Positions 21,046-36,000 of a stretch of 64,000 nucleotides of DNA are shown here, in pieces. The position numbers and the translations under genes were made by a program. Source of the stretch: Branchiostoma floridae (Eukaryota; Chordata; Leptocardii; Amphioxiformes; Branchiostomatidae); NCBI RefSeq assembly GCF_000003815.2, contig NC_049980.1:6076527-6140526 (forward strand). The letters are read 5' to 3'. The stretch's first letter is position 1. Each line of letters starts with the position of its first letter. The notes beneath the pieces were generated by a model that saw nothing but the letters and a program-made list of their open reading frames with translations, was not told the DNA's origin and did no database searches.

Positions 21046-24000
21046 GTGGGTGAATTTGTGGTGACACTTCCTAAATAGAAGGGGTCACACAAAGCAAAGG
21101 CGGGCCCAAAAATCTTGGCGCGTGGTGCAATAATTACATTTTGCTGCAATTTTTTTTTACAGCATTGGCGAAAATACACATTGCACCTCTGTGTATTTTC
21201 ATTACAAATCCCTTTTGATACAAGCATTGTACTTGGAGCTATAGTTTGGATTGTATATGAATTATTTCAGGAAAAGTTGCCGTTGAAAAATCTGTCTGTT
21301 CAAAACATGGTGGTGTGAAATATGTGTTGAGGTGTGGCAAACTGGGAGATTACACAGTTTCTTAAAGAAAAGATTACTGTACCTGCTTTCATCTATGCAA
21401 ATATGAAAAGATACATGAAAAAGTATAGGAAGATATTAAAATGATTGGTAAGAAAATATGGTGCAAGGTCTAGAAAATATTTATGGGACAAGAATGTTTA
21501 GAGTCAAAAATTGCTTTGAGAATTAATATTTTGATTGATGGTGAGTTAGTGACCTAGTTCATCCGCTTTGTACTACACATTATGATCATGATGGAAATGG
21601 TCATTGCCTCCATAACTTCAAAGTGACAAATTCCAATATTGGAAATGCAAATCATTTCACAATGGCTGCTCTTTCTTGGAACCCATCAAGAAGCTGATTT
21701 GTTGTGTAGGGGTGGCACAATGGTAGGGTGTATAGCCCAGAACAAGGTCCTGGGTTCAAATCTACTACTTGCTCCATTGATTGACATTGTGTAGTCGGAA
21801 GAAGCACTTAACACTACTTTCCTCACTTCACTCGGGTAAAAAATGTTTAACTCAGCCGTGGTAGGGGCACAGATAGGACGTTAAGTGGAGGTCCCGTGTT
21901 TGAGAAGAGTCACACCTCGAGCACGGAAAAGAAGTCACCACACTTATTGAAAAGAGTAGAGATCTTTCCCAGTTTTAATGGATCAAATAATTATTCTGTC
22001 CAGATAATGTTTACTCTTCAGTACAAACCTGGTGTGTTGCGCCCTAGTCCATGAGGTGGTTTACCTCCAGGTATGCAATTACAAACAAACAAACAAACAA
22101 ACAAAAGCCAGCAATAGTTCTGTTGAGGGATTCCATGATTGCAGTTGTAACCTCACCACTGACTTTCTTATACTATTATGCTATTTTTAGACTGAGAGTT
22201 AGAGGTACATAATGTTTATGTATGTCATTTTTTGGTTGATTTTGATGTACAGTATTCCCAGTTATCAATCCATAAATGTATGCAGTTCAAATAGATCTAG
22301 AAACTGTCATGTATCCATACACATACATGTACAGGCATTTATTACAAAAAATGTATTTCAAAATCATGAAAATAACAGTTGGTGTGTGGTGCATGTCCAT
22401 TCATTTGGTTGGTAATGTCTAACTCTATCTTGAGTCATACTTACTAGATACATGTATCTGATTCTGATAATCTGAGTCATACTGCCGAATACTGTAAATT
22501 CATGTACTTTCTCTATCACAGCAGTTTATTTCCCATAAAGTTAGTAAGAGGAGCATGCTGACAAGGAATTTTTCCACAATGAATTAAACAATTTTGCAGT
22601 ATACTATTACTAATACTAACAACATTGGTAGGGCATAATCAAAATCAAAGCAAATTTGCAGTTTAGAGATCAAGCTGTGGAAATAAATGGCATAAATTTA
22701 AAACCATAGTGATAGTCATGCTAGTGAACGTTTCAAGACCCACAGTGCTATATTTACCAGTCCTGCTTCCATATCACATACAATCAACAAGTCAGCATCA
22801 AGTATTCAAATGCAACTCAATCTCTACAACTGGATAAAAAACTGGAGAATTACTCACCAACATTTCAAGTGACATTCCTCATTATACATGATGTAGTGAT
22901 AGTGATACTTACTGAACTGAAGAAAAGTAATTGTTTTTATCCAGTTGTAGAGATTGAAAAGTTGTATTTGAATATTGTTTACCTTGATGTTTAACATTAT
23001 AAACACACAATGTCACACATACATTAAGGATACACACGTTTATTGGTCAATGGGTATGTAGGTTGGACAAGTGTGATTTTTACATAGGTGCAGTTTTCGT
23101 ATATGTGAATATATCTACAATGTGGATACATTGTAGATATTGGTCGATATGTACATAGATTTAAAGTGCTTGTTTTTTTTTACAAATATTGAAAAGTATT
23201 TCCTTGTTCCAAGTAAAACTGCATAGAATTAGAAATAAGGAACTTGAATTTCGGGCCAGTGAAAAGTTGGTTTGGGCCAGTAGATTTTTATGTACATGAT
23301 GTACTTGACCGGCAGGGCAAATGAATTTTTGTAAACTTGTCCAATCCTGTATACGTCACTGAGTGACGCATATTTAGATTTTTCTATTTCATTTTGAAGT
23401 ATTGATTGGACATGTAGATCATAATGGTGTCTTGTAACCTAGTTAATGAGAAGTGGCATCAACTACTAGTATATGGATGAGGTTATGAATTTGATGTGAT
23501 ATTGTATGTATCAACTTGATCACATCTACATGTATGTCTGAGACGCTGTCTTTGTCTCACAGGCACTGGAGAAGTACCCCAAGACGCCCATGAGTCACAA
23601 GGAGATTCTCAGGATCATCCAGGAAGAAGGGCTGAAGGAAATCAAGTACGTGTTTCTTGGAATGCTAACACGATCTTGCATTAGAAACTTGCCTTGTCAT
23701 GCTGCTTGCTGTATAGAGCATATTAAGCTTTTCCATAAAGTCTGCTGCTAGTTCTAACATAAACTACCAGCTTCTTCCTCTTGTAGATTGCACTCATCAG
23801 GGAGGCCATTTTGATCTGTAGTGGTATCTCTATTTTTGAATCCAAGGGTTTGAAATATACACATATTCCTCTAAAGTGAATGATAAACATTGGACATTTT
23901 TCTAAGCCAAAGCCTCTTTTGCTGACCTGTATTCTTTTGTTGTGAGCTTAGTTGGAGTAGCAAATTATACGTCCCTTATATTACTATTAGCATGAAAGCT

Positions 24001-27000
24001 CATCTGTATTGATATAATCCATATTGAAGTTTTTCTACTGTCATACAAGACAGGTGAGCAAATTTTGCGTTGTATGACAGTTGAAAAACTTCAATATACT
24101 TGTCCCTGTATGGCCTCATTTTATTGTGCGAAAATTGAAATATTCAACCCTTCGCCCATGGTTTTTGTGACTCATAAATGTAAAAACGTGTGCAGTCTAC
24201 ACGTTACTTAATCAATAGAATCCTTTGGCTCTGTCCGTAACGGTTACATCATGTATCACGTCAGTAACCTAAAAAATTTCACAGCCAATTTCTAGGTAGA
24301 TGTCACAAGCCTTTCAAGAAAACACATTGAGGCATTTTTTTGACTAGCATCACTCATTTAAAAATCCTGTAGCTTCCACTCTACTGGTATACTACTTTTC
24401 TGTTTAGAATTATATGATCTGGCCAGTTTGCATTTTGCAAATGTACAATCGCAAATATTTTGCTTATTTGCTGAAATAAAGTCTTGACTGGTATTTTTCT
24501 TTGGGGGGGGGGGGGGATATACAAATTTGAAGGGATGGAATGAAAGTTAAGGGCCAGTAAAACTCTAATACAAATTCTTCCATCAGAAGATGTATATTTA
24601 TATCAGTTACTGGTATGATAAAATTGTTCCTCATTCAAAATTATTATGTTAAAGATTTACAGTTGAAAAGTACAAGTTTCGAATTAATATTTTCACTCGA
24701 AGCAACTTTCCAACAAGTTTTCAAATTCCTGTAAGATGTCAACATTGAATTTCTGTTGAGATTTATCTCCCTTGTAAACAAAACATACACTTACCTGCAT
24801 AACATCTCTGCTACTAGTGCTATGGTCTGTGCTTGACCAAAATATGCTATGGCTGAATCGTAGTTGGCATGACATACGCATGATCACTGCAAATTTGAGC
24901 TCTCTTTCTAGACCCTGTTCATACCTGGCTTTGCGAATTCGAATACTCAAGCACGGGATGGATCCTGATTCGATCTGCCACAATCCACCTCCTTAGCTCT
25001 CGGAGTCGGAGCTGGATTTAGACTGTTTATACGGGCTTTGCGAATCGGGATCCATATCGTGCCTGGGTAAATCTAGATTCGTGAATCACTTTATGAACGA
25101 GGTCCCACATCAGGCTTTTAGTCCCGCAGGCGTCCGGGCGTCTTTTGGACACCCTGTTCTAAAAATAATTGAAATTGGACGTCCTACTTTCAACTTTTAG
25201 CAAGATGAAGACACCCTTACACTGGGGAGCACATGCTCTTGCAAGCATGAAATTCTGATTGACTAGGGATGCTGCAGGTCACATGTGGCCTGTCTGACTG
25301 TAAATTTGCTTTAGTCCTCGAAATTTGCACCTCAAAATGCAGAAAATGGTGTTTCAGAGAGTTATGAATTTCAAACTTTTCCAAGTGAGGATGTCCCCAG
25401 ACAAACTACAATACTCGCGCCTGCAGCAGTCGCCGAACAGCAAGAAATTTGGACACCCTCTGGTAAAATTCTAGCTAAAAGCCTGTCCCAGTCTCCCACA
25501 TGTAGTCTCTACTGCTAATACTTGTCTCTGAACACTGCATCTCTTTCTGCAACTGTCTTACCCAGTCAAGCTGTCTGACTAAGTGTCATAATTATAATAC
25601 ACATACAATCAGCTGTTTATTTCCTACATGCTGTATTCATTTGATTTGATGTGTATTTTGTGGTGATTTTATGATTTGGTAGTCCCATTTGATTTTTCTG
25701 CCATTTTTTTGAGAATTTCCTGTGAAATTGTTGGTGTATTTCTTTACATGGTGCGTAATGTATGTAGTGATTTCTGTTTTTCTAACGGAACTGTGATTTT
25801 TGTCTGTTCAACACACACTGTGTCGTGCTTGTGGACATGTCTAGAAGGTAAGAAAAAGTGCACCAACAGGGTTAGACAGTAGTGTAGGGTAGTGCTGCAT
25901 ATTTCAACATAACATCAGGTACAGACACCAGTATACTGGTGCATAGGGGTGGGTACCGGTACAGAAAATTCAGGATTCTGGTATAGGTATGGTAAAGGTC
26001 CAGTGGATCAAGTCCAGGGGATCAAGTCCAGGTCCTGACCTGAACCGGACCTTATTATCTGTGAAAACTTGTGAATGGGCAATACTCAAAACAATGGTCC
26101 ATTTTGCTACAAAGGATTCTGTTTGATGGAGTATCTGATGTCCTTTGGCGTTTTGAAATCCTATCTTCATGTTAACAACACTAACTGCCTCTGAGTTAGA
26201 CCAAGTTTGACTACATAGAAACTCAGCAAAGATGACTATCAACTCTATTCTACTTCGCCCGTAATTTTCTTGGACCCAAAAGCCCCAAAACACATGAACG
26301 CCTGTCAGCATGATTTGTTAATTTTCTTATCAGTCCAACATCCGGCCTACTGATATTTTTCAGGTCCGTTTTTTCTGGACCAAGAAAAAATTTTTTTTGT
26401 CGGTACCCACCCCACCCCAAGGCATACATGTAGTGTACGCGTAGATAGAGGTCCAAACCTGTACCTGGACAATTTGACAAAGTTACCTGTGCCGTGTGGT
26501 CCTTATTATGATGACAGAAATATGAATAAAACATTATGTTTATGAAGAATTCAGGTATATAATACAAAGAAATGATGCTTTTAAATGATCTCAAGAGTCA
26601 ACTTAAATCAAAGAATGGTGCTGATTTCAATGCTCATCTTTTCTGAGTGCAGAAATAAAAGAATAAGACATTGCAGGGCTCGAAATACACTTTTCAGTTA
26701 ACTTGCACCAGTGCAAGTTGAGCAAAAGGTAACTTGCACCAAAAGAAACTTACTTGCACAACCCAAAATAGTGAACTGTTAACTCTTTATCTCCTATTCT
26801 GAAAATTTGCAAATGTATGTGAGTAAATGGGGATACATAAAGACCATTTGTTTTTCCATAGCATGTTTTTTTTTAGTTTTAAATTGTACAGTTTCAAAAA
26901 AGGTGAATTTAGGCTTAATTAAAGATCAATCCAATGTCTACAACTCGATAAGATCCATAGATTTCTTCTGCATGCCTCGCGATTGACATCCATCACTAAT

Positions 27001-30000
27001 CGCTGGAATGAAGTGGTAGAACAACTCATTACAAGTATAACATGTACATATAACTGGAAAAACCAGTTGAACATTAAAGTCACTAACTTGTATGCAAATG
27101 TCACTTAAATGTAAATCAAGGTAAGACAACACCAAAGGGATCTTAAGCAATTTGTAGAGATGGAATTGTCTTGAAATATTGTTTACCTGGATGTCTAACC
27201 TCCATGGATGTCTAACCTCCATGGACAAACTTAGACTTTTTTATCAAGTGTTATTTTCTTTTACCTTTCAATGACAGATAATATTCTTGGTGTTTGTAAG
27301 CTTTTTCTAATGTCACAGTGTCAGGTATTAGAGGACAAAAGTAACTTGCACTGGTGCAAGTTTGGTCTAAACTTACTTGCACCACACTAATCTTACATGC
27401 ACAAACTTGCATATGCATGTGGTATTTCGAGCCCTGCATTGAGTGCCCAATATTTTGGATCTGACGTTATTTGTTGACTACAACATTGTCTGCATTGAAA
27501 TCAAATTTTATGGTATACTGGTATGCAGCACTAACCATTAGTGTGGGGCATTTTAGATGAATTTTTCATCAGGAGTCATCTTTGACTTTTTTGCAATATG
27601 ACCTTCCCTATGAAAAACTAAAATGTTGCCTTTAATGATTTATTAAGTGCTACTGTGTTGGCATAACTATGTATAGTGCATCTTTGATTGTATTTTGTCA
27701 ATGCATGTTGTAGTAATAGTAGTCCCATAGCTGCCAATGCATGTTGTAGTCAACAAATAGCAATAGTTTGGTAAGTACATTTTTACATAATAAGGGCCAC
27801 TTTCTAAAATGGGCTCCTTCATGAAATCATAATTGATTTATTATATCATTGTGTTTCTTGTCTAGACTTAAGTTAAGAGCAATATGAATTTGGTGTGGGC
27901 AAAAGTCATGACCAGCTTTGAATTTTTTCTGTCAAACTCGTTTTTAAGGCCATGTTGTTAATTTCCTTCCGTCGTTGAAGCTTACGAAACAATATTCTTC
28001 ATCAGTCACATGTCATGGAGTTCAGATTGTTGGCTCTACGGGGTTACATTTTTTCACCACAACAGCAAGTCATGGAGGTAGACATTTGTTTGCCACGACC
28101 TTAAGCTTGGGTAGTGACTAGTGGCTTGTTTTCTCAGAAAAATGCCATGTGTATCTGAATTGCAATTATATCTCTGTGAATGCTAGCTTGGTTGCCATCA
28201 TATTTAGCTTACGGGACTCCCATACTTGCTCTCTTAAGATAGATTGGCAGTTAAATGCGTTCAGCACATTCTGGACACATAAAAATGTTTCATGACAAGT
28301 GCACATGTAATTTGTTTGAATCTGAAGATGGTCAAGTATTACAGTAACATCATGATGATCATGGTAAATTTTTACCAACACTTCTAAAGATTTGTGTCAG
28401 ATATGTTGATATTTAGTTAGACAACCAGGTAATAAGTTATGCCAAAAAGCAGTTACTCAAGCAACTGGATATGATTTTGGAAACGGTCAGACGTTTCAAA
28501 TAGTTCTGTTGATTTTCCATTGATTTGTAACATCCAAAATCTTTCAAAAGCTGCTAGCGTGTGAACTCTGAAGTTACGCACTGATCGCACAGTTGAAGTA
28601 CCTTTTACACAGCAAAGATCAAAGAAAACATCTCTCCTGCTGAAAGTATACGATAGTAAGAATTCTAGTGTAAATTATGTGGAATCAACATTCAAATGCT
28701 ACTTTTCGACTGAAAGGACCACCCTATAAGATCAATCAATAAATAAATAAATTTCTATTTTTGGGTCAGTATGGTAGAATAGAAACATGTCTGTTGCTAT
28801 GGAGACTAAATGATTGATTGACAATGTCACACCTTCCCCACAGTGGAACCACACCTCTGGCCTGTCTAAACGCCATGCTACACTCCAACTCCCGAGGGGA
28901 GGAGAGCCTGTTCTACAAGGTGGCAGGCAAGATGGGGGTGTATGGACTCAAGGTAAGATTTCAATCATTGTACGAAAAGGGATGACTTGGACAGGGGGTG
29001 ACATGACAGGGCTCGAAATACTTTTTTTTGCATACAGCAGGTAGCATTGTAAATTACTGGAAAATGCAGAAATGTTCGTGGTGGATTAATATTCGGTGGA
29101 TTAATGTTAGCGGTTTTTGCGGCGGCCGCTTCACCGCGAATCTAAAACCACTGCGAACATTTTTCCATAACGGGAAGAGACTACTGTAACAGTGCATGGT
29201 GCTACCGCGAAATAAAAACCACCGCGAACAGTCCATTTTCCCGCTACCGCGAAATTAAATCCCTGCGAACTTAAATGCGTTTACACTACCTGCACCAGAC
29301 AACTTTTAGTTTTACCTTCACTCAAAATTTTGTATTGATCGTACTCAGATCTGTTCAGAAACCATTGCCATTATTTCTTTGTACTTCATAGTTGGTAACA
29401 GTCAATGCAGCTGGTAAAAGTTTACATCATGAAACAAACATAAACCTAGCACATGGACCACTTAGTGCAGGTTAGGTGCAGGTAGACATCAGTAATACCT
29501 GCACAGCTTTGATTTAACCTGCACCAACCTGCATAAGCATGTGGTATTTCGAGCCCTGTATGAGGAAAATTTCAATCTGCAAGCAGATCTTTAATGGCAA
29601 ATTTGCAACTACCAGCCAAGACTTTTCCTGGTCACAGAAGTTTTGACCTGCAGTTACGATTTTGCCGCCAAATTTTTTGGAACGAAAGATTGAAAAATGT
29701 AGGAAATTTTGTAGCATGATGCAACTTGTCTTTGAAGTGAGCGAATGTTTTGTCTTGTTTGTCGCAGAGCGACCTTCCCGAGGGGGTGGAACGGTTTTAC
29801 CAAGACGACTCGGAACCAGAGTCCAGCCAAACAGACACCAGTGTCAGCGATGGCCAGTCCGCACCCGTTAGAGGAAAGGAGAAAAGAAAAGGTGAGAGCC
29901 AAGTGTTAGTAACACACTATAGAACAATGAGAGAAATATCTTCTTCAAATGTATGCAAGATAAGTTTCCATGCTTTCTGCATTTAAATAACACTGAAAAA

Positions 30001-33000
30001 TGTACATTTCTAATGCAATTAGAAAAACCACGTATTCTAAACTCCACCTGCAACTACATTTACAACTGTATTAAGAAGGGAGAAGAAGTTGAACCTGTAC
30101 ATACTAGTACTACTACTATACTTAAGACTTTGTAGTCTCAGTCATATATCACACCCTACACAGAATGTACTTAGAATCACTAGAAGATGTATCCTATCCA
30201 CCCTGACCTGTACTTAGCTTGTTAGAAAGCAAAACGTACAATAAAGGTCTTCATTCATTCATTCATTAATCTCCAAGAAGATGTGGAAATGGAAAATGGT
30301 AACATTTGACAAACTCCCGATGCTACATAGCAGCAGGTAGAAAGTAAAACAGCAAACATCTGGTCGGAGAAAACATTGTTTTTATTTCTAAAATAGTTTA
30401 CTTTGATATCAACAGAAACAATTCTTGTGTCAAATTATGTTAATGCAGATTCTATGTATACTTTTACAGAAGAAATATAAAAATATATTTGTCAATACGG
30501 AGACTACATCTAAGTCCAGGTTCCCGCAATGCTCTATGATATTGGGATATTGAGAAACGTTATGATTTTGCCCTTTCTGCTTGGAGATCAGTATCACAAT
30601 GTTCATGCATGTGGATATACATGTGTACTCTCCAAGCACACAAGCTCTGACAGTTTTTTAAATGTCTTTGAGGCAATTTTATCAGACTTTCTATTTTGCA
30701 CCATTTTCTTTATGTCTCGCAGCCAAGCATGAAGACTGTGAGACAAAAAGGAAAGGAAAGGAAAGGAAAGTGATCTCGATCCAGTTTTAGCTCACTGAAG
30801 AGCTAGTCTTCCACTGGTCGTGACAGAGAGGACAGGCGCTATGTACAGTATTTACAGGTTCATTGTACCGGGGAAATTTCCCTAGCTCTTTTCAACGAGC
30901 ACAATGAACAGTGGACCATGGCTTAACGTCCTGTCCTAAGGACTGCGACCCTTTCCGGTAGCGTGCATGTCGGGTGAGCGACACAGCAGGAATCGAACTT
31001 ATGGCTTCTAGTTCCAGAGGCAGGGCCGCTAACCACTGGACTACATGCGCTACCCTCAAAAGAAAACGTTGCAAAATGGAAAGCCCCATAAAAACGCCTA
31101 GTAACGTTTTTAAAAAACCCAGCCAGAGCCTAACCTCTGCTTGGAGAGTAACACATGCATGTGGTCTGCCCTGTGGGAAAGTCCCTCGGGTCACTAGACT
31201 TGGAATGTCAGTTCCATTGTTCATATGTGTTGGTGGGATCATAATGTGACATACACCCACTAACAGTAGGGTCGCAAGTAAAAGCTTTGGCCAGGATCAA
31301 AATATTTTGCTACGACAATCTTTATCTTGAGACTTGAGATAAGGGGGCTTACGGTGTTAAATACACCTCTAGAGGTGGATTAGGTGGATGGAATTCTGTG
31401 CATAGATTAGTCCAAATTTGCTAATCCTCGTATAAACTGGGACTAAACAGACTTACAGTGTTAAATACACCTCAAGAAGTGGAGATACAATCTGGATCAA
31501 TTCTGTGCGTAGTGCAAGTTTGCTAATCCTCGTATAAACCGGGGGTCTAAACGGGCGACTAACCCTCTCTTGACAGTGTTGTGTGTGAAACTCCCTGAAG
31601 ATGAGCTAGCCGCGGCCACCGCCATCCTCCACACGCCAGCAGCGGCGGCCGCCATGAGACAGCACCACGAGCACTCGTACACCGCCGTCCCGGGGACGTC
31701 ATCGTACCAGCCGGGCGCCAGCAGTCTCAGTCCCAGCAAAGTAGGATCTTCACATAGCAAGGTGGGTAATGTGTACTGGGTCTGGGACAAAGTTACGGTA
31801 ATACCCTTGGTTTGCTGTTGTTGTTGTTCACCTTGTAATGCCTAGTGGGCATAGGGTGGTAGCAAAGCCATGCGGTAAGCAATGCAGGCTCGAACAATAT
31901 AAGGGGTCTGGGGGAATCCTCCTGAAATTTTTTTAAAATTTACAAAACTCTGAAACATTATTTCCTGCATTTTGAAGGCCAAATTTAGTGAAATAAAGCC
32001 AACATTTTTTTTCCTTTGTACCTGACAACAGAAAAGTCCCCTCTGCTTATTGAAACACAGCGTAAGGGCTGAAATCACAATGTAGGGGCCCAAATCACAG
32101 CATAGGAGATCCAAATCACAGCGTAGGGGCCCCATATGCTGAAAAGGCCTGGCAAGAATGCTGTTGCTATTTCTAAAGCAGGGCATATTTCTACAGGGAG
32201 GGGTTGTAAACTTGTAAGCCCATCCCTTCCATTCTGCTTGAGGCACCTCATTGAACATGAACTCCCTTCCTAAAGATGGGTACAACCCCTACAAAAAATG
32301 CCCTTCCCATGATTTGAACCAGGGTCTCCCACTTACCAACCAATTGGAACCAGGAACTCAACTGTGAGGCTGCTACCAGTTGAGCTATTGGGACATCTGT
32401 CAGATCTCCTCCATTGATACAATATTTTCTATTCTTTTTGGAGTCCAGAAATAAAGTATACTAAAAATTTAGGAACTAAAAATATATACCAACAAAACAT
32501 ATCTGATTTTGATAAGATGAACACAAACTCAACGTTCAGGTAGGGAGGAGGTCAGAGGTCAAGGTAAAAATCATATAAATGAAAATATAATTTGTACTGG
32601 AGGGAAGGAAACAAGCATAACAAAAATAGTGAATAAAACAGCTTGTCCTGAAGCGTTACAATTTTGGGCTTATATTATACAATTGATTTATAGTAGTAAT
32701 GTTCCATAGACAAGATTTTGACAATAGAATTGCTGTCTATGTTACAATTTGCTTGTCAACGTAACTTGATATACATAAATGAAGGTTAGACATCAAAGTA
32801 ATATTAAGATATGTCAAATAGCAGTTACACGTCAAGCAACTGGATATGATTTTGGCCTGGAAACATGTAACTTAATATAGCAGTTAGTGCACGTTACTGC
32901 CCAAGGACTTTTGCAGACTTGGGAGGCAGCCAATGGAATTGACGTCAATGCTTGGTGAACTCTGAACATAACAGACGACATCTGACTTTACTTTGGCAGC

Positions 33001-36000
33001 GGAGTATAGCCGTAGTCGATTCAGGTCGACATTGATGGGTAGCAACACACAAGTCTGACAGGACAATACGATCAGAAGACAATCCAACCGACAGTTAATA
33101 TCACCAGTGAACTCATGATTCTTTTACATAACTGAAGTGTTTGACGTAGACGGCTTCAGGCAAAATGGGCTGGCTTTCTGAGATTACAAAACGGTCTCTG
33201 AGTCTAAGTCGCTTTTCAACTGTGCTAATTGCACTTCTAATTGAACCTCACAAGCCAGGTGCTGTGTAGGATTTGACATACCCTGAATTCTCGACATCTC
33301 CCAATATATATCTATTACATGTATGGATGGTATAGATTTGTTTCAAGAATAACTGGAACATGTTTCATAGTTGATTTGTATCCTAGCGAGATGAATAGTC
33401 CAGTGGTTAGGGACTAGAGGCCTTGTATTCGGTTTTGTCACACGTCACATGACATGCATACATGTGGAAAGATGTGCAGTGCTGAGGATGGGATGTTAAG
33501 CTGTGGTCCATTGTGCTTGTCGAAAACAGCTAGGGCTTAGGGCTAGGGAATTTCTTGGTACTGTGAACTTGCAAATACAGGGTTCTCCCCAGAATTTTTT
33601 AGTCTAGTGGAGGGACTATAAAAAAATTGCCTGACGGTAAGATGATTATTTTTCGGAAGACCTAATCTTATTTTCTGACAAGTTGATTGTTATTTATGAG
33701 GTAAACAGGGACAGTTAGTAATGTTTTCATGAAAATGGGCTCCTTTTACAATGACAGAGGGTGTCAAATACTCCAATAATCGATAGTGATTCCTTTTGTT
33801 GTGTAGTAGTGAAACGACTATTGTTTTGATCATCGCCCATTCACAAGTTTTTGCAGACAATGCTGACTGGAAAAGTGACGCCGCTTGGCACAAATCTTTG
33901 AGTTTTCATGAATTTTAGCAAACCTAACCAGGAAATTAGGAAGAAACACACTAAATTTTAAAAGTTGTATATATCGTGGTGCCGGGCGAGGAGTACTGTA
34001 AATTCAGAAATGTTTGCGGTGGATTAATGTTTGCGGTTTTCGCGGTGACCACTTTACGGCGAACTTAAAACCACCGCAAAATTAAATGCATTTACAGTAT
34101 AGTGGAGGGCCGTCGTTGTTCCATCCTCTGGGGAAGACCCTGAAATGCATGATTGTACAATAAATGTCTGTCTCCTCTGTCACAACCAGTGGAAGAACAG
34201 CTCTCCAGTGAGTTTAAATGGATTGATATTGCTTTTCCTTTTTTTTACAAAAGAATCTTTTTTTCTCTTCATTAGCATCACCATCACCATAGCAAGCGCT
34301 CCCTGAAGCATGGCATGAAGCACTCCCACAAGAGAAGGAAGAAGGGGTCCAAGGACATCCCCAGACTCATCCTCAAACCTGTCACCCCACCTGGGGAAAC
34401 TGCAGGTGAGTTCTGTTCACTCTGATTACGGTGTAATGAGAAGCGGAAAGTGGTGCCTTCAGTTTTTGAAGGATTATCGGCTTTTTTGTGGGACATACAA
34501 GAATAAGCAATACATCTACCAGTCAGTGTTCTCACCACAATTTTCGCAGCGCAGGGGTAATTTTTCTTAGTGTAACAAAGCCATGTGGTAAGCAATGCCC
34601 CTTTTTTTTATGTATAACCCTCAGAAACACTATTTTCTGCATTTTCACGGTTATACTTAATGGATTAAATGTAACATTTTACCTTTGTACAAAATAACAG
34701 AAAAAAACTCCTACAGTGGTTTAAGCATAGTATAGTGTTTCTGTACAGTACAGTACAGTGCATGTACATGCTAATCATTTTGTTTCATTCCGACCCTATT
34801 GGCACATTGAGCAGCAAGTTTCCTTACTGTTTCAGTTGCAGGGATCGTTAGCCCTTCCCCTTTAACATCCTTGAGGCACTTCATCAAAGTCAATACCCCC
34901 ATTTTACGTCCTTTCTGAAGATAGGTGCAGCCTCAAAGGAGATGCCCTACCTTGGATTCTCCAGCTACCACTTAATTTGAACCAGGACCTCAACTGTGAG
35001 GTTACTACAAGTTCAGCAACAGGGTAGTATACACTGAAGTGGAACTTATTCTCAGTGGTTGTGTTCTTCTTTCTTGTAGGTTCATCCGGTCAGTTTCAAT
35101 CCTTCAAGGAGTACACGTCAGCCAGCTCCACACTGTCCAGCCTCACTGCCAGCACCCAGTCTCAGACATCCCAGGCACCCACCCTCACCTCTCTCCTGTC
35201 TTCCCTGCCTGGGCTCAGCAGAAAGGTACAAGCTTCTATTGTATAAATATAGAATACAACACGGTGTATTCCGTATCGCCCAAGGTATCAGCCCTCCCGC
35301 GGGTCGGATCGCCCAAAGGCCGGAGGGTGATCCAACCCGCGGGAGGGCTGGGACCGAGGATGATGCGGAATACACCGTGTTGTGTTTTATTCATGTCATA
35401 CCCACCTGAGAAAACCCATATTTTGATGCGAAATGCGCCAGAAGTTGAACAAATTTGGTGCCCTCGAACAATAAGTGTTGCAACAGCAATGTTCCAACGT
35501 CCGAATCAGGTATTCGAATTGCCAATTCGGCCCGCTCGAAACAGGTCGATTTATTCGAATAGAGCCTGTGTGATACGCCTTTCGAACCTGTGCGATACGG
35601 ATACGTACGGCCCGGTCTGGAACACCCGTATCGAACGTTTTCGCGTCACAGGTATGACATAATTTTGCTTATATCTTACCCAGGCCATATTTACATTTGA
35701 TATCGGTGTTCCAACCGGTCCTAATTCTACGATTGGAACTTGGTTGCGTATGCTGCTGTTGAAGATTCAAACTGTTTGCCCGGGTCTTTTGTTCGAATTG
35801 ACGAACAAAGTTCTTGACGCGATGTGCATTGAGAACACTACTTTGAGTACACTCCTTTTTGTCTTTTTTTTGCCTTAAACTTAAGTTTGCTTGGGTTGCC
35901 ATGATATTAATACATTATAACACGGGGTATTCCGTATCGCCTTCAGTCACGGCCCTCCCACGGTCAGGCTGTACCTTGGAGGATACAGAATATATTGTAT

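Noticed and set aside
30980..31055. A functional tRNA gene
   Set aside because: The A and B boxes are present but the cloverleaf is not intact, and the sequence continues into a body shared with other copies, so it is a tRNA-derived SINE.
35039..35662. A 207-residue ORF containing ASXL exon 7 region
   Set aside because: It runs from intron through exon 7 in a different frame and then into a GC-rich hairpin repeat; no domain is seen.
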